Shown: positions 46,505 through 55,876 of the stretch, piece after piece
How positions within the stretch are numbered: the first letter of the stretch is position 1
How the letters are laid out: each line of letters starts with the position of its first letter
From: Oleisolibacter albus
GTDB lineage: Bacteria > Pseudomonadota > Alphaproteobacteria > Azospirillales > Azospirillaceae
Reading direction: 5' to 3'
Assembly (NCBI RefSeq): GCF_003336875.1
Contig: NZ_QGNJ01000010.1
Location: 103,846-167,845 of the forward strand
DNA length: 64,000 bases
Notes under the pieces: generated by a model
What the model was told of the DNA's origin: nothing
Database searches by the model: none
The model's input: only the letters and a program-made list of their open reading frames with translations
Made by a program: the position numbers and the translations under genes

Positions 46505-47254
46505 ATGAGCAGCGAGCCGGTGCTGATCCAGGACCAGGATGGCGTCCGCACCATCACCATGAACCGCCCGGAAAAGCGCAACGCGCTGACCCCGGCCATG
46601 TACAGCAGCATGACCGCCGCCATGCGCTCGGCTGAGGATGACGGCATCCGTGCCGTGCTGTTCCGCGGGGCCGGCGGCTTCTTCACCGGCGGCAATGACA
46701 TCATGGACTTCCTCTCCACCCCGCCGGTGGGGGAGGACAGCCCGGTCTTCCAGTTCCTCTATGCCCTGGCCGAGGCCAGGCTGCCGCTGCTGGCGGCGGT
46801 GGAGGGCATGGCGGTGGGCATCGGCACCACCATGCTGCTGCATTGCGATCTGGTCTATGCCACGCCGGACGCCCGCTTCCATGTGCCCTTCATCGACCTC
46901 GGCCTGGTGCCGGAGGCCGGCAGCAGCCTGCTGTTCCCGCGCACCATGGGCCATGCCCGCGCCGCCCGTCTGCTAATGCTGGGTGAAGCCATCGGCGCGG
47001 AGGAGGCCATGGCCGCCGGCATCCTCACCGGCATCGTGCCGGCCGACGGCTTCGCCGCCACGGTGGAGGCGAAGGCCAGGACCATCGCCGCCAAGCCGGC
47101 CGGCGCCATGCGCCAGACCAAGGCCCTGATGAAGCCATCGCAGGCCGACCTGATCGCCACCATCCAGCGCGAGGGCGAGATCTTCAGCCAGTGCCTGCGC
47201 TCGCCGGAAGCCGTGGCCGCCTTCCAGGCTTTTCTCAACAAGGGCAGGAAGTAA
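46505..47254 (+). CDS. Enoyl-CoA hydratase/isomerase family protein
   Basis: The 249-residue crotonase-fold protein has TITMNRPEKRNALTPAMY, the oxyanion-hole segments VLFRGAGGFFTGGNDI and AVEGMAVGIGTTMLLHCDLV, and FHVPFIDLGLVPEAGSS with the Glu position used by hydratases. It hydrates or isomerises enoyl-CoA esters in fatty-acid or related degradation. The start is the ATG at 46505 with an AGGGGAGA site. No other beta-oxidation gene is adjacent, so the substrate is open. Confidence 0.9.
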   Translation: MSSEPVLIQDQDGVRTITMNRPEKRNALTPAMYSSMTAAMRSAEDDGIRAVLFRGAGGFFTGGNDIMDFLSTPPVGEDSPVFQFLYALAEARLPLLAAVEGMAVGIGTTMLLHCDLVYATPDARFHVPFIDLGLVPEAGSSLLFPRTMGHARAARLLMLGEAIGAEEAMAAGILTGIVPADGFAATVEAKARTIAAKPAGAMRQTKALMKPSQADLIATIQREGEIFSQCLRSPEAVAAFQAFLNKGRK

Positions 47255-47418
47255 GCCGGCCGGGCGCGGCGTCCCCACCTGTCCGCCGCGCCCATTCCGG
47301 CCCCGCACAAGATGGTTGGACCGCGCAATCGCCCCACCCTTTCGATCGGACTGGCACGACCCGGCCCGATCCGTTAGAGCTTGCGGACCTGACGCACTGA
47401 ACCGGATCCGTATCGACG

Positions 47419-48288
47419 ATGTCCCGCGCCCTCGCCGCCGCCCTGATCGGGGTCTTGCTTGTGCCCGCAGCCGCCCAGGCTCAGTCCAGCATGGTGCTGG
47501 CCCAGCAGCCCGACGGGGGAAGCAAGCCGCTGTGGGAGGCGGGGCTGTTCGTCGGGGCGGCCTATCTGCCCGATTATCCCGCCGCCAGCCAGGGCCAGTT
47601 CCGCGCCTTGCCGCTGCCCTATGTCATCTACCGCGGGGACATCCTGAAGATCGGCGACGGCGGCCTGATCCGGGCGGAGAAGAGCCTGTCCGACCGGCTG
47701 GACTTCGATATCGGCCTCAGCGGCTCCTTCGACAGCGACAGCAACGACAACGACGCCCGCCGCGGCATGCCCAACCTGGACCTGCTGCTGGAAGCCGGGC
47801 CGGCGGTGACCTACCATCTGCGCGACAAGCGCGACCCGCTGCAGATCGACCTGTCGCTGGAAGTCCGCGCCGTGATCTCGGCCGAGTTCGTCAGCTTCGG
47901 CTATGAGGGCATCGCGGTAAATCCCAAGATCATCTTCAACTATGCCAATGTGGCGGACAGCGGCACCACTCTCTATCTCTCCATCGGCCCGACCTGGGGC
48001 TATGATGGGATGAACGAATATTTCTACGATGTGGCCCCGGCCTACGCCACGCCCGACCGTCCCGCCTACAAGGCCGACGAGGGCTATGTCGGCACCCGCG
48101 TCAATATCGGCGCCGCCTATCCGCTGACCGAGCGGGTGCGGGTCTTCGCCGGCACCCAGATCGGCTATTTCGGTGGCAGCAGCAACGAGGACAGCCCGCT
48201 GTTCCGCGACCGCTGGACCGTGGGCGTCGGTGCCGGCCTGACCTGGTCCTTCTGGCAGTCGGAGGCGCGGGTACAGAACCGCGACTGA
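47419..48288 (+). CDS. MipA/OmpV-family outer-membrane protein
   Basis: The 289-residue protein has a signal peptide ending AAAQAQ and a beta-barrel body. WEAGLFVGAAYLPDYPAAS and the following ALPLPYVIYRGDILKIGDGG match the MipA/OmpV signature, and the terminal strand ends in TWSFWQSEARVQNRD. MipA in E. coli scaffolds murein enzymes; other members are porin-like. A clear Shine-Dalgarno is lacking before the ATG, which follows directly after TATCGACG. Confidence 0.88.
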   Translation: MSRALAAALIGVLLVPAAAQAQSSMVLAQQPDGGSKPLWEAGLFVGAAYLPDYPAASQGQFRALPLPYVIYRGDILKIGDGGLIRAEKSLSDRLDFDIGLSGSFDSDSNDNDARRGMPNLDLLLEAGPAVTYHLRDKRDPLQIDLSLEVRAVISAEFVSFGYEGIAVNPKIIFNYANVADSGTTLYLSIGPTWGYDGMNEYFYDVAPAYATPDRPAYKADEGYVGTRVNIGAAYPLTERVRVFAGTQIGYFGGSSNEDSPLFRDRWTVGVGAGLTWSFWQSEARVQNRD

Positions 48289-48311
48289 CACTGGGAATAG
48301 TTCCATAAGCT

Positions 48312-48344
48312 GCAACAGTGCATCCGCCAATGGAGCACTGTTGC
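48312..48344. promoter_or_regulatory. 10-bp inverted repeat between MipA and hydroquinone reductase genes
   Basis: GCAACAGTGC (48312-48321) and its complement (48335-48344) flank a 13-base loop, starting 24 bp after the mipA-like stop and ending 68 bp before the next gene. It could be a terminator without T run or an operator. Confidence 0.5.
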
Positions 48345-48411
48345 CCGGCGCAGCAATGCCCTACATCCTCTGTTGCCCCTGCGATGGGCCGCACAGGAAA
48401 GGGCATGTGTC

Positions 48412-49395
48412 ATGGGACTGCTGATCGACGGGCGCTGGCATGACCAGTGGTACGACACCGCCGCCACCGGCGGCCGCTTCGTGCGCAAGGACAGCGCTTT
48501 CCGCAACTGGGTCACGGCGGATGGTGCCCCCGGCCCCTCGGGGCATGGCGGCTTCAAGGCCGAGCCGGGCCGTTACCACCTCTATGTCTCGCTGGCCTGC
48601 CCCTGGGCCCATCGCACCCTGATCTTCCGCCGCCTCAAGGGGCTGGAGGGGATGATCGGCCTCTCCGTCGTGCATTGGCTGATGGCGGAGCAGGGCTGGA
48701 CCTTCAATGACGGCCCCGGCGTCATTCCCGACCCGCTGCATCAGGCCCAGGTGCTGCACCAGATCTACACCGCCGCCGACCCGTCCTATAGCGGCCGTGT
48801 CACCGTGCCGGTGCTGTGGGACAAGCAGACCGGCGAGATCGTCAGCAACGAATCCGCCGAGATCATCCGCATGTTCAACAGCGCCTTCGATGGCGTGGGC
48901 GCCGCGCCGGGCGACTACTACCCCGAACCGCGGCGGGCGGAGATCGACGCCATCAACGCCCGCATCTACGACACCATCAACAACGGCGTCTACAAGGCCG
49001 GCTTCGCCACCACCCAGCCGGCTTACGAAGAGGCGGTGACTGCCCTGTTCGACAGCCTGAACGGGCTGGAGCAGCGGCTGTCGGGCCAGCGCTATCTGCT
49101 GGGCGACCAGGTGACGGAGGCGGACTGGCGGCTGTTCACCACCCTGCTGCGCTTCGACGCCGTCTATCACGGCCACTTCAAATGCAACCTGCGCCGCATC
49201 GCCGATTATCCCGCCCTGTCGGGCTATCTGCGCGAGCTGTACCAATGGCCGGGCGTGCGCGAGACCGTGAACTTCCAGCACATCAAGGGCCACTACTACC
49301 AGAGCCACACCATGATCAACCCCACGGGCGTGGTGCCGCTGGGCCCGGTGCTGGACCTGGACGCCCCGCACGAGCGGGAGCAGGTGCGCGGATAG
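48412..49395 (+). CDS. yqjG: Glutathionyl-hydroquinone reductase (Xi-class GST, YqjG/ECM4-like)
   Basis: The 327-residue enzyme reductively removes glutathione from glutathionyl-hydroquinones. The catalytic Cys is in YVSLACPWAHRTLIFRRLKG near residue 63. Other family blocks are GRVTVPVLWDKQTGEIVSNES, the substrate-domain LGDQVTEADWRLFTTLLRFDAVY, and the C-terminal HIKGHYYQSH with NPTGVVPLGP. The start is the ATG at 48412. It fits a role in quinone or aromatic detoxification. Confidence 0.95.
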   Translation: MGLLIDGRWHDQWYDTAATGGRFVRKDSAFRNWVTADGAPGPSGHGGFKAEPGRYHLYVSLACPWAHRTLIFRRLKGLEGMIGLSVVHWLMAEQGWTFNDGPGVIPDPLHQAQVLHQIYTAADPSYSGRVTVPVLWDKQTGEIVSNESAEIIRMFNSAFDGVGAAPGDYYPEPRRAEIDAINARIYDTINNGVYKAGFATTQPAYEEAVTALFDSLNGLEQRLSGQRYLLGDQVTEADWRLFTTLLRFDAVYHGHFKCNLRRIADYPALSGYLRELYQWPGVRETVNFQHIKGHYYQSHTMINPTGVVPLGPVLDLDAPHEREQVRG

Positions 49396-49430
49396 TCGCC
49401 GAGGGGGGAGCGACCAGCGGCAACCGGCCG

Positions 49431-50993
49431 CTACTCGCTCCGTCCGCCCAGCACCGTCCGCGGCCCGACCGTGTGCTTCTTCAGCCGGGCGCCGCTGGCC
49501 GCCTCCACCTCTTCCAGCACGACCTCATAGCCCCAGAGGTCGGCCAGATGCTGCAGCACGGCCCGCGCCTCCTCCTCCTCCAGCACCACCTGGTTCATCA
49601 CCCGGTGCTCCAGCAACAGCCGGCGGTCACCGGTCAGGTCCACATCGACGATCTGGATGTCGGCCTCGTTCCAGGCGATGTCATACTGGCGGGCCAGGGC
49701 CTGGCGCACTTCGCGGTAGCCGCGCTCGTCATGGATGGCCTGCACCCGCATCTCCGGTTCGCGGGCATCGTCGCGCACATGGAACAGGCGGAACTTGCGG
49801 ATCAGCGCCGGCGACAGGTACTGCAACAGGAAGCTCTCGTCGCGGTAATTGGCCCAGGCCTCCTTCAGTGCCGCCATGCCGTCGCCGCGCCCGGCCAGAT
49901 CGGGGAACCAGGCCCGGTCCTCGTCCGTGGGGGTGGTGGCGATGCGCTCGATGTCCTGCATCATGGCGAAACCCAGCGCATAGGGGTTGAGGCCGCCATA
50001 GCGCGGATCATCGAAGTCCGGCTGGAACACCACGCTGGTGTGGCTGTGCAGCGCCTCCAGCCAGGCGCCATCGGTGATCAGCCCGCGCTCATGCAGCGTG
50101 TGCAGGATGCGGTAATGGCAATAGCTGGCGCAGCCTTCGTTCATCACCTTGGTCTGGCGCTGCGGATAGAAGTACTGGGCGACGTGGCGGACGACGCGCA
50201 GCAGCTCCCGCTGCCAGCCCTGCAGGCGGGGCGCCTTCTTCTCCAGGAAATACAGCAGGTTCTCTTCCGGCAGCTCCAGCAGCGCCCGGCGCCGGTCGCG
50301 GTCGGACAGGGGATGCGGCCCGCCGGTCTTGCTCGGCACCGTGCGCCAGAGATCGTTGAAGGTGCGCTCGGCATGCTCCTGCCGCTCCAGTTCGCGCTTG
50401 GCCTCCAGCCGCAGATCCAGCGAGCGCCGGCGGGGATAGCGGTGGACCCCGTGATTCATCAGGGCATGGGCGGCGTCCAGCACCCGCTCCACCAGGGTGA
50501 AACCATAGCGCTCCTCGCACTTGGCCACATATTCCTTGGCGAAGGACAGGTAATCCAGGATGCCGTCGGCATCGGTCCACTGCTTGAACAGATAGTTGTT
50601 CTTGAAGAAATGGTTGTGGCCGAAGGCCGCGTGGGCGATGACCAGCGCCTGCATCGTCATGGTGTTCTCTTCCATGATGTAGCTGATGCAGGGGTTGGAA
50701 TTGATGACGATCTCATAGGCCAGCCCGCGCAGGCCTTTGCGGTACAGCCCCTCGTCGCGGGCGAAATGCTTGCCGAACGACCAGTGCTTGTACAGAAGCG
50801 GCATGCCGATGCTGGAATAGGCGTCCAGCATCTGTTCGGAGGTGATGACCTCGATCTGGTTGGTATAGATGTCCAGCCCCATCTCGCCCACGGCGATGCG
50901 CTCGATGGCGTCATAGGTGCGGCGGACCTTGTCATAGTCCCAGTCGGCGCCGGTATAGAGCGGCGCACTGTCGGACGTCAGCATCAGCGTCAT
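49431..50993 (-). CDS. spoVR: SpoVR-family protein
   Basis: The 520-residue protein matches the SpoVR/YcgB family found in many non-sporulating proteobacteria. Typical blocks are WDYDKVRRTYDAIERIAVGE, MPLLYKHWSFGKHFARDE, LAYEIVINSNPCISYIMEEN and a His-rich IAHAAFGHNHFFKNNYLF. Its start overlaps the stop of the DUF444 gene (ATGA). Together with yeaH and prkA it forms the conserved three-gene stress cluster, whose joint biochemical function is not settled. Confidence 0.96.
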   Translation of the reverse strand: MTLMLTSDSAPLYTGADWDYDKVRRTYDAIERIAVGEMGLDIYTNQIEVITSEQMLDAYSSIGMPLLYKHWSFGKHFARDEGLYRKGLRGLAYEIVINSNPCISYIMEENTMTMQALVIAHAAFGHNHFFKNNYLFKQWTDADGILDYLSFAKEYVAKCEERYGFTLVERVLDAAHALMNHGVHRYPRRRSLDLRLEAKRELERQEHAERTFNDLWRTVPSKTGGPHPLSDRDRRRALLELPEENLLYFLEKKAPRLQGWQRELLRVVRHVAQYFYPQRQTKVMNEGCASYCHYRILHTLHERGLITDGAWLEALHSHTSVVFQPDFDDPRYGGLNPYALGFAMMQDIERIATTPTDEDRAWFPDLAGRGDGMAALKEAWANYRDESFLLQYLSPALIRKFRLFHVRDDAREPEMRVQAIHDERGYREVRQALARQYDIAWNEADIQIVDVDLTGDRRLLLEHRVMNQVVLEEEEARAVLQHLADLWGYEVVLEEVEAASGARLKKHTVGPRTVLGGRSE

Positions 50994-52318
50994 GCGTCGA
51001 CCCCTTCGGCCATGGCGTCCTGCGCCGCCTCGCGGGAGAACAGTTCACGGAACACCGGATAGATGTCGCGGCGGTGGGTGACCCGCTTCATGGCCAGCGG
51101 CTGGCTCGGCCCCTGGATGGTCTTGTAGGTCCGCCACAGATCGGTCTCGCGGCTGCCGCCGCCATAGCCGATGCCGCTGGGCACACCATCCTGCCCCACC
51201 TCGATATAGGCGTAGTACTGGCACATGGGCAGGATCACCTGGGACAGCAGGGCCGAGGTCTTGGCATTGTCCGACAGGGCGTTGTCGCCGTCGCTGGCCT
51301 GGGCGGCGTAGATGTTCCACTCCTCGACGGGATAGCGCTCCATCACCACGCGCTGCATCTCCTCCAGCGCCGTGGAGACGACGGTGCCGCCGGTTTCGGC
51401 GCTGTAGAAGAAGGTCTCCTCGTCCACCTCCTGCGCCCGGTGGGTGTGGCGGATGAAGACCACGTCCACATGCTTGTAGCGCCGGGTCAGGAACAGGTAG
51501 AGCAGCATGTAGAAGCGCTTGGCCAGATCCTTCATGTGCTCGGTCATGGACCCCGACACGTCCATCAGACAGAACATCACCGCCTGGGCCGAGGGCTTGG
51601 GCACGGCCTGGAACCGGTTATAGCGGACATCGACCGGATCGATATAGGGGATGCGCTGGGTCCGGCGCAGCAGCACCTCCAGCTCCGCCCGCGCCGCACG
51701 CAGCCGCTCGGCATCGCTGTTGTCCCGCTCCAGCCGGTCGATCTCCTCCCGCAGCGCCTTGACCTCGTCACCGGTGGGCCGGTTCAGGGCGATGCGCCGG
51801 GCCAGACTGTTGCGCATGGTGCGCACGAGGTTGAGGTTGGTGGGCGAGCCGCTGACCGAATAGCCGGCGCGCTGGAAGGATACGGATTCCGTCACCTTCA
51901 GCTTGCGCTTGGCCAGATCCGGCAGTTCCAGGTCCTCCAGGAACAGGTCGATGAACTCCTCGCGCGTCAGGGCGAAACGGAACTCATCCTCGCCGCCGCC
52001 ATCTTCGGAGCCTTCGTTGCCGCCGCCGCCGCCGCCCCGGGGCGGACGGCCGATGCGGTCGCCGGTCATGAACTCCTTGTTGCCGGGCACGACGATGTCG
52101 CGCAGCCCGCCGGAGGCGGAGCGGTGGAAGGTGGGTTCACGGATGCCGTCCGGCGAAATCACGATGTCGCCGCCGACATCGATGTCCTTGAGCTTGCGCC
52201 GGCCGCTGGCATCGCGCACGGCCCGCATCACCTGCTCCTTGGCACGGCGCAGGAAGCGCTGGCGGTTGGCCAGGCTCTTTCCCTTGGGATTCAGGCGTCG
52301 GTCGATGATGGTGAACAA
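50990..52318 (-). CDS. yeaH: YeaH/YhbH (DUF444) family protein with VWA domain
   Basis: This 442-residue protein starts MFTIIDRRLNPKGKSLANRQ and contains a Gly-rich basic-acidic linker near residues 92-110. A von Willebrand A-type domain with the MIDAS motif FCLMDVSGSM lies near residue 220. YhbH in Bacillus is linked to sporulation and YeaH to general stress, in partnership with the PrkA kinase. It overlaps spoVR by 4 bp. Confidence 0.95.
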   Translation of the reverse strand: MFTIIDRRLNPKGKSLANRQRFLRRAKEQVMRAVRDASGRRKLKDIDVGGDIVISPDGIREPTFHRSASGGLRDIVVPGNKEFMTGDRIGRPPRGGGGGGNEGSEDGGGEDEFRFALTREEFIDLFLEDLELPDLAKRKLKVTESVSFQRAGYSVSGSPTNLNLVRTMRNSLARRIALNRPTGDEVKALREEIDRLERDNSDAERLRAARAELEVLLRRTQRIPYIDPVDVRYNRFQAVPKPSAQAVMFCLMDVSGSMTEHMKDLAKRFYMLLYLFLTRRYKHVDVVFIRHTHRAQEVDEETFFYSAETGGTVVSTALEEMQRVVMERYPVEEWNIYAAQASDGDNALSDNAKTSALLSQVILPMCQYYAYIEVGQDGVPSGIGYGGGSRETDLWRTYKTIQGPSQPLAMKRVTHRRDIYPVFRELFSREAAQDAMAEGVDA

Positions 52319-52367
52319 GCTTTCACATCCTTTCCGTGCCGTCCGTAGGCGTTCCGTGCCACCCCTG

Positions 52368-52401
52368 GGTCCGGGGGACGCCGCGCGGCGCCCCCCGGAC
52401 C
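52368..52401. other. GC-rich hairpin between prkA and yeaH
   Basis: GGTCCGGGGG and its near complement enclose a second self-complementary CGCCGCGCGGCG core, giving a long stem in the 91-bp gap between two co-oriented genes. Without a T run it may act in mRNA processing or partial attenuation. Confidence 0.5.
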
Positions 52402-52409
52402 GCCGGAGA

Positions 52410-54356
52410 TCAGCCGGCCTGCTTGACCCGCATGTACCACTCCACCAGCCGCCGGACCTGCCGCTCGGTATAGCCGCGCTCGGTCATGCGGTTGACGAAA
52501 TCGTTGTGCTTCTTCTCGGTGTCGCTGTCCTTCTTGCTGCCGAAGCTGATCACCGGCAGCAATTCCTCGACCTGGCTGAACATCCGCCGCTCGATGACGT
52601 CGCGCAGCTTCTCGTAGCTGGTCCAGGACGGGTTGCGCCCGCCATTCTGCGCCCGCATGCGCAGGGAGAACTTGACCACCTCATTGCGGAAGTCCTTGGG
52701 ATTGGCGATCCCCGCCGGCTTCTCGATCTTGGTCAGCTCCTGGTTCAGCAGCTCGCGGTTCAGCAGCTGGCCCGTATCCGGGTCCTTGAAATCCTGATCC
52801 TCGATCCAGGCGTCGGCATAATCCACATAGCGGTCGAACAGGTTCTGACCGTAATCATGGTAGGATTCCAGATAGGCTTTCTGGATTTCGTTGCCGATGA
52901 ACTCGGCATAGCGGGGCGCCAGCTCCGCCTTGATGAATTCCAGATACTTCTTTTCCGTCTCGTCCGGGAACTGCTCGCGCTTGATCGACTGCTCCAGGAT
53001 GTACATCAGATGCACCGGATCGGCGCCGACCTCGGTGTTGTCATAGTTGAAGGTGCTGGCCAGCACCTTGAAGGCGAAGCGGGTGGAGATGCCGTTCATG
53101 CCCTCGTCCACGCCGGCCGCGTCCTTGTACTCCTGCAGCGTCTTGGCCTTGGGGTCGGTCTCCTTCAGGCTTTCGCCGTCATAGACCCGCATCTTGCTGA
53201 ACAGGTTGGAATTGCCATGCTCGCGCAGGCGCGACAGCACGGCGAAGCGGGCCAGCATCTCCAGCGTGGCCGGGGCGCAGGGCGCCTCCGCCAGTTCGGA
53301 TCCGCGGATCAGCTTCTCATAGATCTTCTGCTCCTCGGTGACCCGCAGGCAGTACGGAACCTTGATGACGCAGATACGGTCGATGAAGGCTTCGTTGTTC
53401 TTGTTGTTCTTGAAGCTCTGCCACTCCGCCTCGTTGCTGTGGGCCATGATGACACCCTGGAACGGCAGGGCACCGATATTCTCGGTGCCGATATAGTTGC
53501 CTTCCTGGGTGGCCGTCAGCAGCGGGTGCAGCATCTTGATCGGCGCCTTGAACATCTCGACGAATTCCAGGATGCCCTGGTTCGCCCGGTTCAGGCCGCC
53601 GGAGTAGCTGTAGGCGTCGGGATCGTTCTGGCTGTACAGTTCCAGCTTGCGGATATCGACCTTGCCCACCAGGGACGAAATGTCCTGGTTGTTCTCGTCG
53701 CCGGGCTCGGTCTTCGACACCGCCACCTGGCGCAGGCGCGACGGCCGCAGCTTCACCACCTTGAACTTGCGGATGTCACCGTCGAACTCGTCGAGCCGCT
53801 TCAGCGCCCAGGGGCTCAGCAGGCCGGTCAGCCGGCGGCGCGGCACGCCGTAGCGGTCCTCGATGACGGCGCCCATCTTCTCCGGGTCGAACAGGCCCAG
53901 CGGGCTTTCGAACACAGGGCTGACCTGCTCGCCGGCCTTCAGCACATAGATGGGGCGGTCCTCCATCAGCGCCTTCAGCCGTTCGGCCAGGGACGACTTG
54001 CCGCCGCCCACGGGGCCCAGCAGGTACAGGATCTGCTTGCGCTCCTCCAGCCCCTGCGCCGCATGGCGGAAGAAGCCGACGATGCGCTCGATGGTCTCCT
54101 CCATGCCGAAGAACTCGGCGAAGGCGGGATAGACCTTGATGGTGCGGTTCATGAAGATCCGCGACAGGCGCGGATCGCGGGCGGTATCCACCACCTCCGG
54201 CTCGCCGATGGCCTCCAGCAGGCGCTCGGCGGCGGTGGCGTACATGGACGGGTCGTCGCGGCAGCCTTCGAGATATTCCAACAATGACATCTCGGTGTCG
54301 CGGCGGCTTTCATAGGACTGGGCGTAGCTGGCGAACAGGTCGGTGACCGGACTCAT
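52410..54356 (-). CDS. prkA: PrkA-family AAA+/serine protein kinase
   Basis: The 648-residue protein starts at the ATG at 54356 with AAGGAG 7 nt upstream. An AAA domain carries the Walker A motif LLGPVGGGKSS near 112-122. The PrkA core follows with FDGDIRKFKVVKLRPSRLRQ, LNRANQGILEFVEMFKAPI, IMAHSNEAEW and the C-terminal kinase-like region. PrkA/YeaG proteins respond to nutrient stress, with kinase and reported ATPase or Lon-like activities. It is the first gene of prkA-yeaH-spoVR. Confidence 0.97.
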   Translation of the reverse strand: MSPVTDLFASYAQSYESRRDTEMSLLEYLEGCRDDPSMYATAAERLLEAIGEPEVVDTARDPRLSRIFMNRTIKVYPAFAEFFGMEETIERIVGFFRHAAQGLEERKQILYLLGPVGGGKSSLAERLKALMEDRPIYVLKAGEQVSPVFESPLGLFDPEKMGAVIEDRYGVPRRRLTGLLSPWALKRLDEFDGDIRKFKVVKLRPSRLRQVAVSKTEPGDENNQDISSLVGKVDIRKLELYSQNDPDAYSYSGGLNRANQGILEFVEMFKAPIKMLHPLLTATQEGNYIGTENIGALPFQGVIMAHSNEAEWQSFKNNKNNEAFIDRICVIKVPYCLRVTEEQKIYEKLIRGSELAEAPCAPATLEMLARFAVLSRLREHGNSNLFSKMRVYDGESLKETDPKAKTLQEYKDAAGVDEGMNGISTRFAFKVLASTFNYDNTEVGADPVHLMYILEQSIKREQFPDETEKKYLEFIKAELAPRYAEFIGNEIQKAYLESYHDYGQNLFDRYVDYADAWIEDQDFKDPDTGQLLNRELLNQELTKIEKPAGIANPKDFRNEVVKFSLRMRAQNGGRNPSWTSYEKLRDVIERRMFSQVEELLPVISFGSKKDSDTEKKHNDFVNRMTERGYTERQVRRLVEWYMRVKQAG

Positions 54357-55440
54357 CAGCGATCTCCTTGAGGCGGACCCGGCGGCGACCGGTGCTTGCG
54401 GTCGGCCCGGCATTTTCCAAGTGGCGGCAGGTCGCGGCGGGGGACAGAGCGGGCCGCGGCCCGACGGAGGCATCCCTGGAAAAGGAACCCGCTGCCGGGC
54501 TCCAGGGTCCCGGTGCGGCTAAGGAATTCTGCGGCGCCTGCGGTCATCTCCCCCGCGAGCGGCAGCCTTGGTGGAACCGGTCCGCCCCGGACAGATCCGC
54601 GGCGGGCGGGTTCCCGGACAGCCAGGGGCAGCGGCATGGCACGGCGGTGGCGCCTGCTGCCCTCATGTTGGTCGTCCCTGCATTCGTCACCCCCGCAGCG
54701 GGACGGACCGTCCTGCCGGGGTCGGGGGGAACGGAAGTTGGCCTGACCTGTCACCGCATGTCCTCCGCCGTGCTGTGAAGACCATGCTCGCCACAATCTC
54801 TTAACGGAATATGGCGACGCCGGGGCGGCCCGACCAGTCTCCGGCAACTTGTCACAGTATTCTGCATGCCAGCTTAAAACGAACATGCGCATTTCGTCCC
54901 GGCCCCGGAATGAAATTCCGACGCCCGATCCGGCGGTGCTGACGGGACGTGACAATCCCGGTGCCCGCGCATCGATGTCGCCGAGTTCGATCCCGTGCAT
55001 CGTTGCGACCCTGCCAAACCGCTGCCCTGCAGCATGAAAAAAGCATGACCCGATTTCCCAGGGTCGGCAAGGTACGCGGACGCATCTCTCGGATAGGTGG
55101 TGTGAAACCCGGCGAATGGCCCTACACCTTGGCACGCGGGATGTAGGCGAGGTGCCCCCTCCCTGCCGCCGCCCCCGGTTCCGGGGCCGCGCCCTGGCGA
55201 CTCCGGTGCCCGCGCCCGGTGATCCAGGCCGGGGTGGCCCGGCGTCACGGCAGGCGGAACGTCCTTCGCAGTTGCAACAAAGACACGTCAATTGTGTTCT
55301 TCACATCCGAGCACCCGCGTTTCGAATCATGGTGTTCACAATCCCGCCATGATGCAGTGCAATGGTGCAGTGCCCAACAGGATGGCGTGTCCAACCGGTT
55401 GGGCCGTGACAACCGGTAAAAACAAACCTGGTGAGAAAAG
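54357..55440. other. 1.08-kb region without a convincing gene
   Basis: Several frames are open here, the longest running leftward over 54356-55291, but their translations are Arg/Pro/Cys-rich and lack start signals or family motifs. The right 500 bp is less GC-rich and probably holds promoters for prkA (leftward) and the 64-residue ORF (rightward). A palindrome CCAACCGGTTGG lies near 55396. A non-coding RNA cannot be excluded. Confidence 0.45.
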
Positions 55441-55635
55441 ATGTTTCCGGCAGACCTTGAGAAAGCGTTCACTTCCGCCTGTGCCGAGCTGGGTCTCGAC
55501 CCCGCGAACACCAACATCTTCCACCTGGAGTGCCGCCGTCAGGGCCGGGACCCCAAGAGCACCCGCGCCTTCGACCTCGACAAGAACCCCAGCGACATGT
55601 GGGCGAGCTTCCGCAAGCTGAAGCGCGCCAGCTGA
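55441..55635 (+). CDS. Small protein of unknown function (64 aa)
   Basis: The ORF begins at an ATG preceded by GGTGAGAAAAG. The product is balanced in composition with a helical N-terminus (ADLEKAFTSACAELGLDPA), a central NTNIFHLECRRQGRDPKSTR and an aromatic DMWASFRKL end, so it looks like a real small folded protein rather than GC noise. No family is recognised. A long leader region precedes it. Confidence 0.65.
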   Translation: MFPADLEKAFTSACAELGLDPANTNIFHLECRRQGRDPKSTRAFDLDKNPSDMWASFRKLKRAS

Positions 55636-55808
55636 TCTCCCGCCGGCCGGGGGCGGCATTCGCCGCCGTCCCCGGCCCGCACCGACGGGCCGGCGCCTTG
55701 CCACCTCCTGCAACGACGCAAGGGGAGCGGCTCCGCCGGACACGACCGGATCGGTCCGGCAGCGGGCCAGTCCAGTGAATGACCGGTCGAGTGAATACGG
55801 TACGCACA

Positions 55809-55840
55809 CGAAAACGGCCGCCCTCCGGGGCGGCCGTTCG
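55809..55840 (-). terminator. Terminator after coq9
   Basis: An 11-bp stem (AACGGCCGCCC and complement) with a TCCG loop is followed by TTTT on the minus strand, 38 bp after the coq9 stop. Confidence 0.85.
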
Positions 55841-55876
55841 TGTTTCCGCGACGGGGCGGGACCGTCCGCCCCGGCC

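Noticed and set aside
55131..55147. TTGGCACG sequence resembling a sigma-54 -24 element
   Set aside because: The -12 element reads GATGTA rather than TTGC, so the match is incomplete.
54356..55291. Leftward 311-codon open frame
   Set aside because: Composition is Arg/Pro/Cys/Gly noise, there is no ribosome site, and it ends in the prkA leader.
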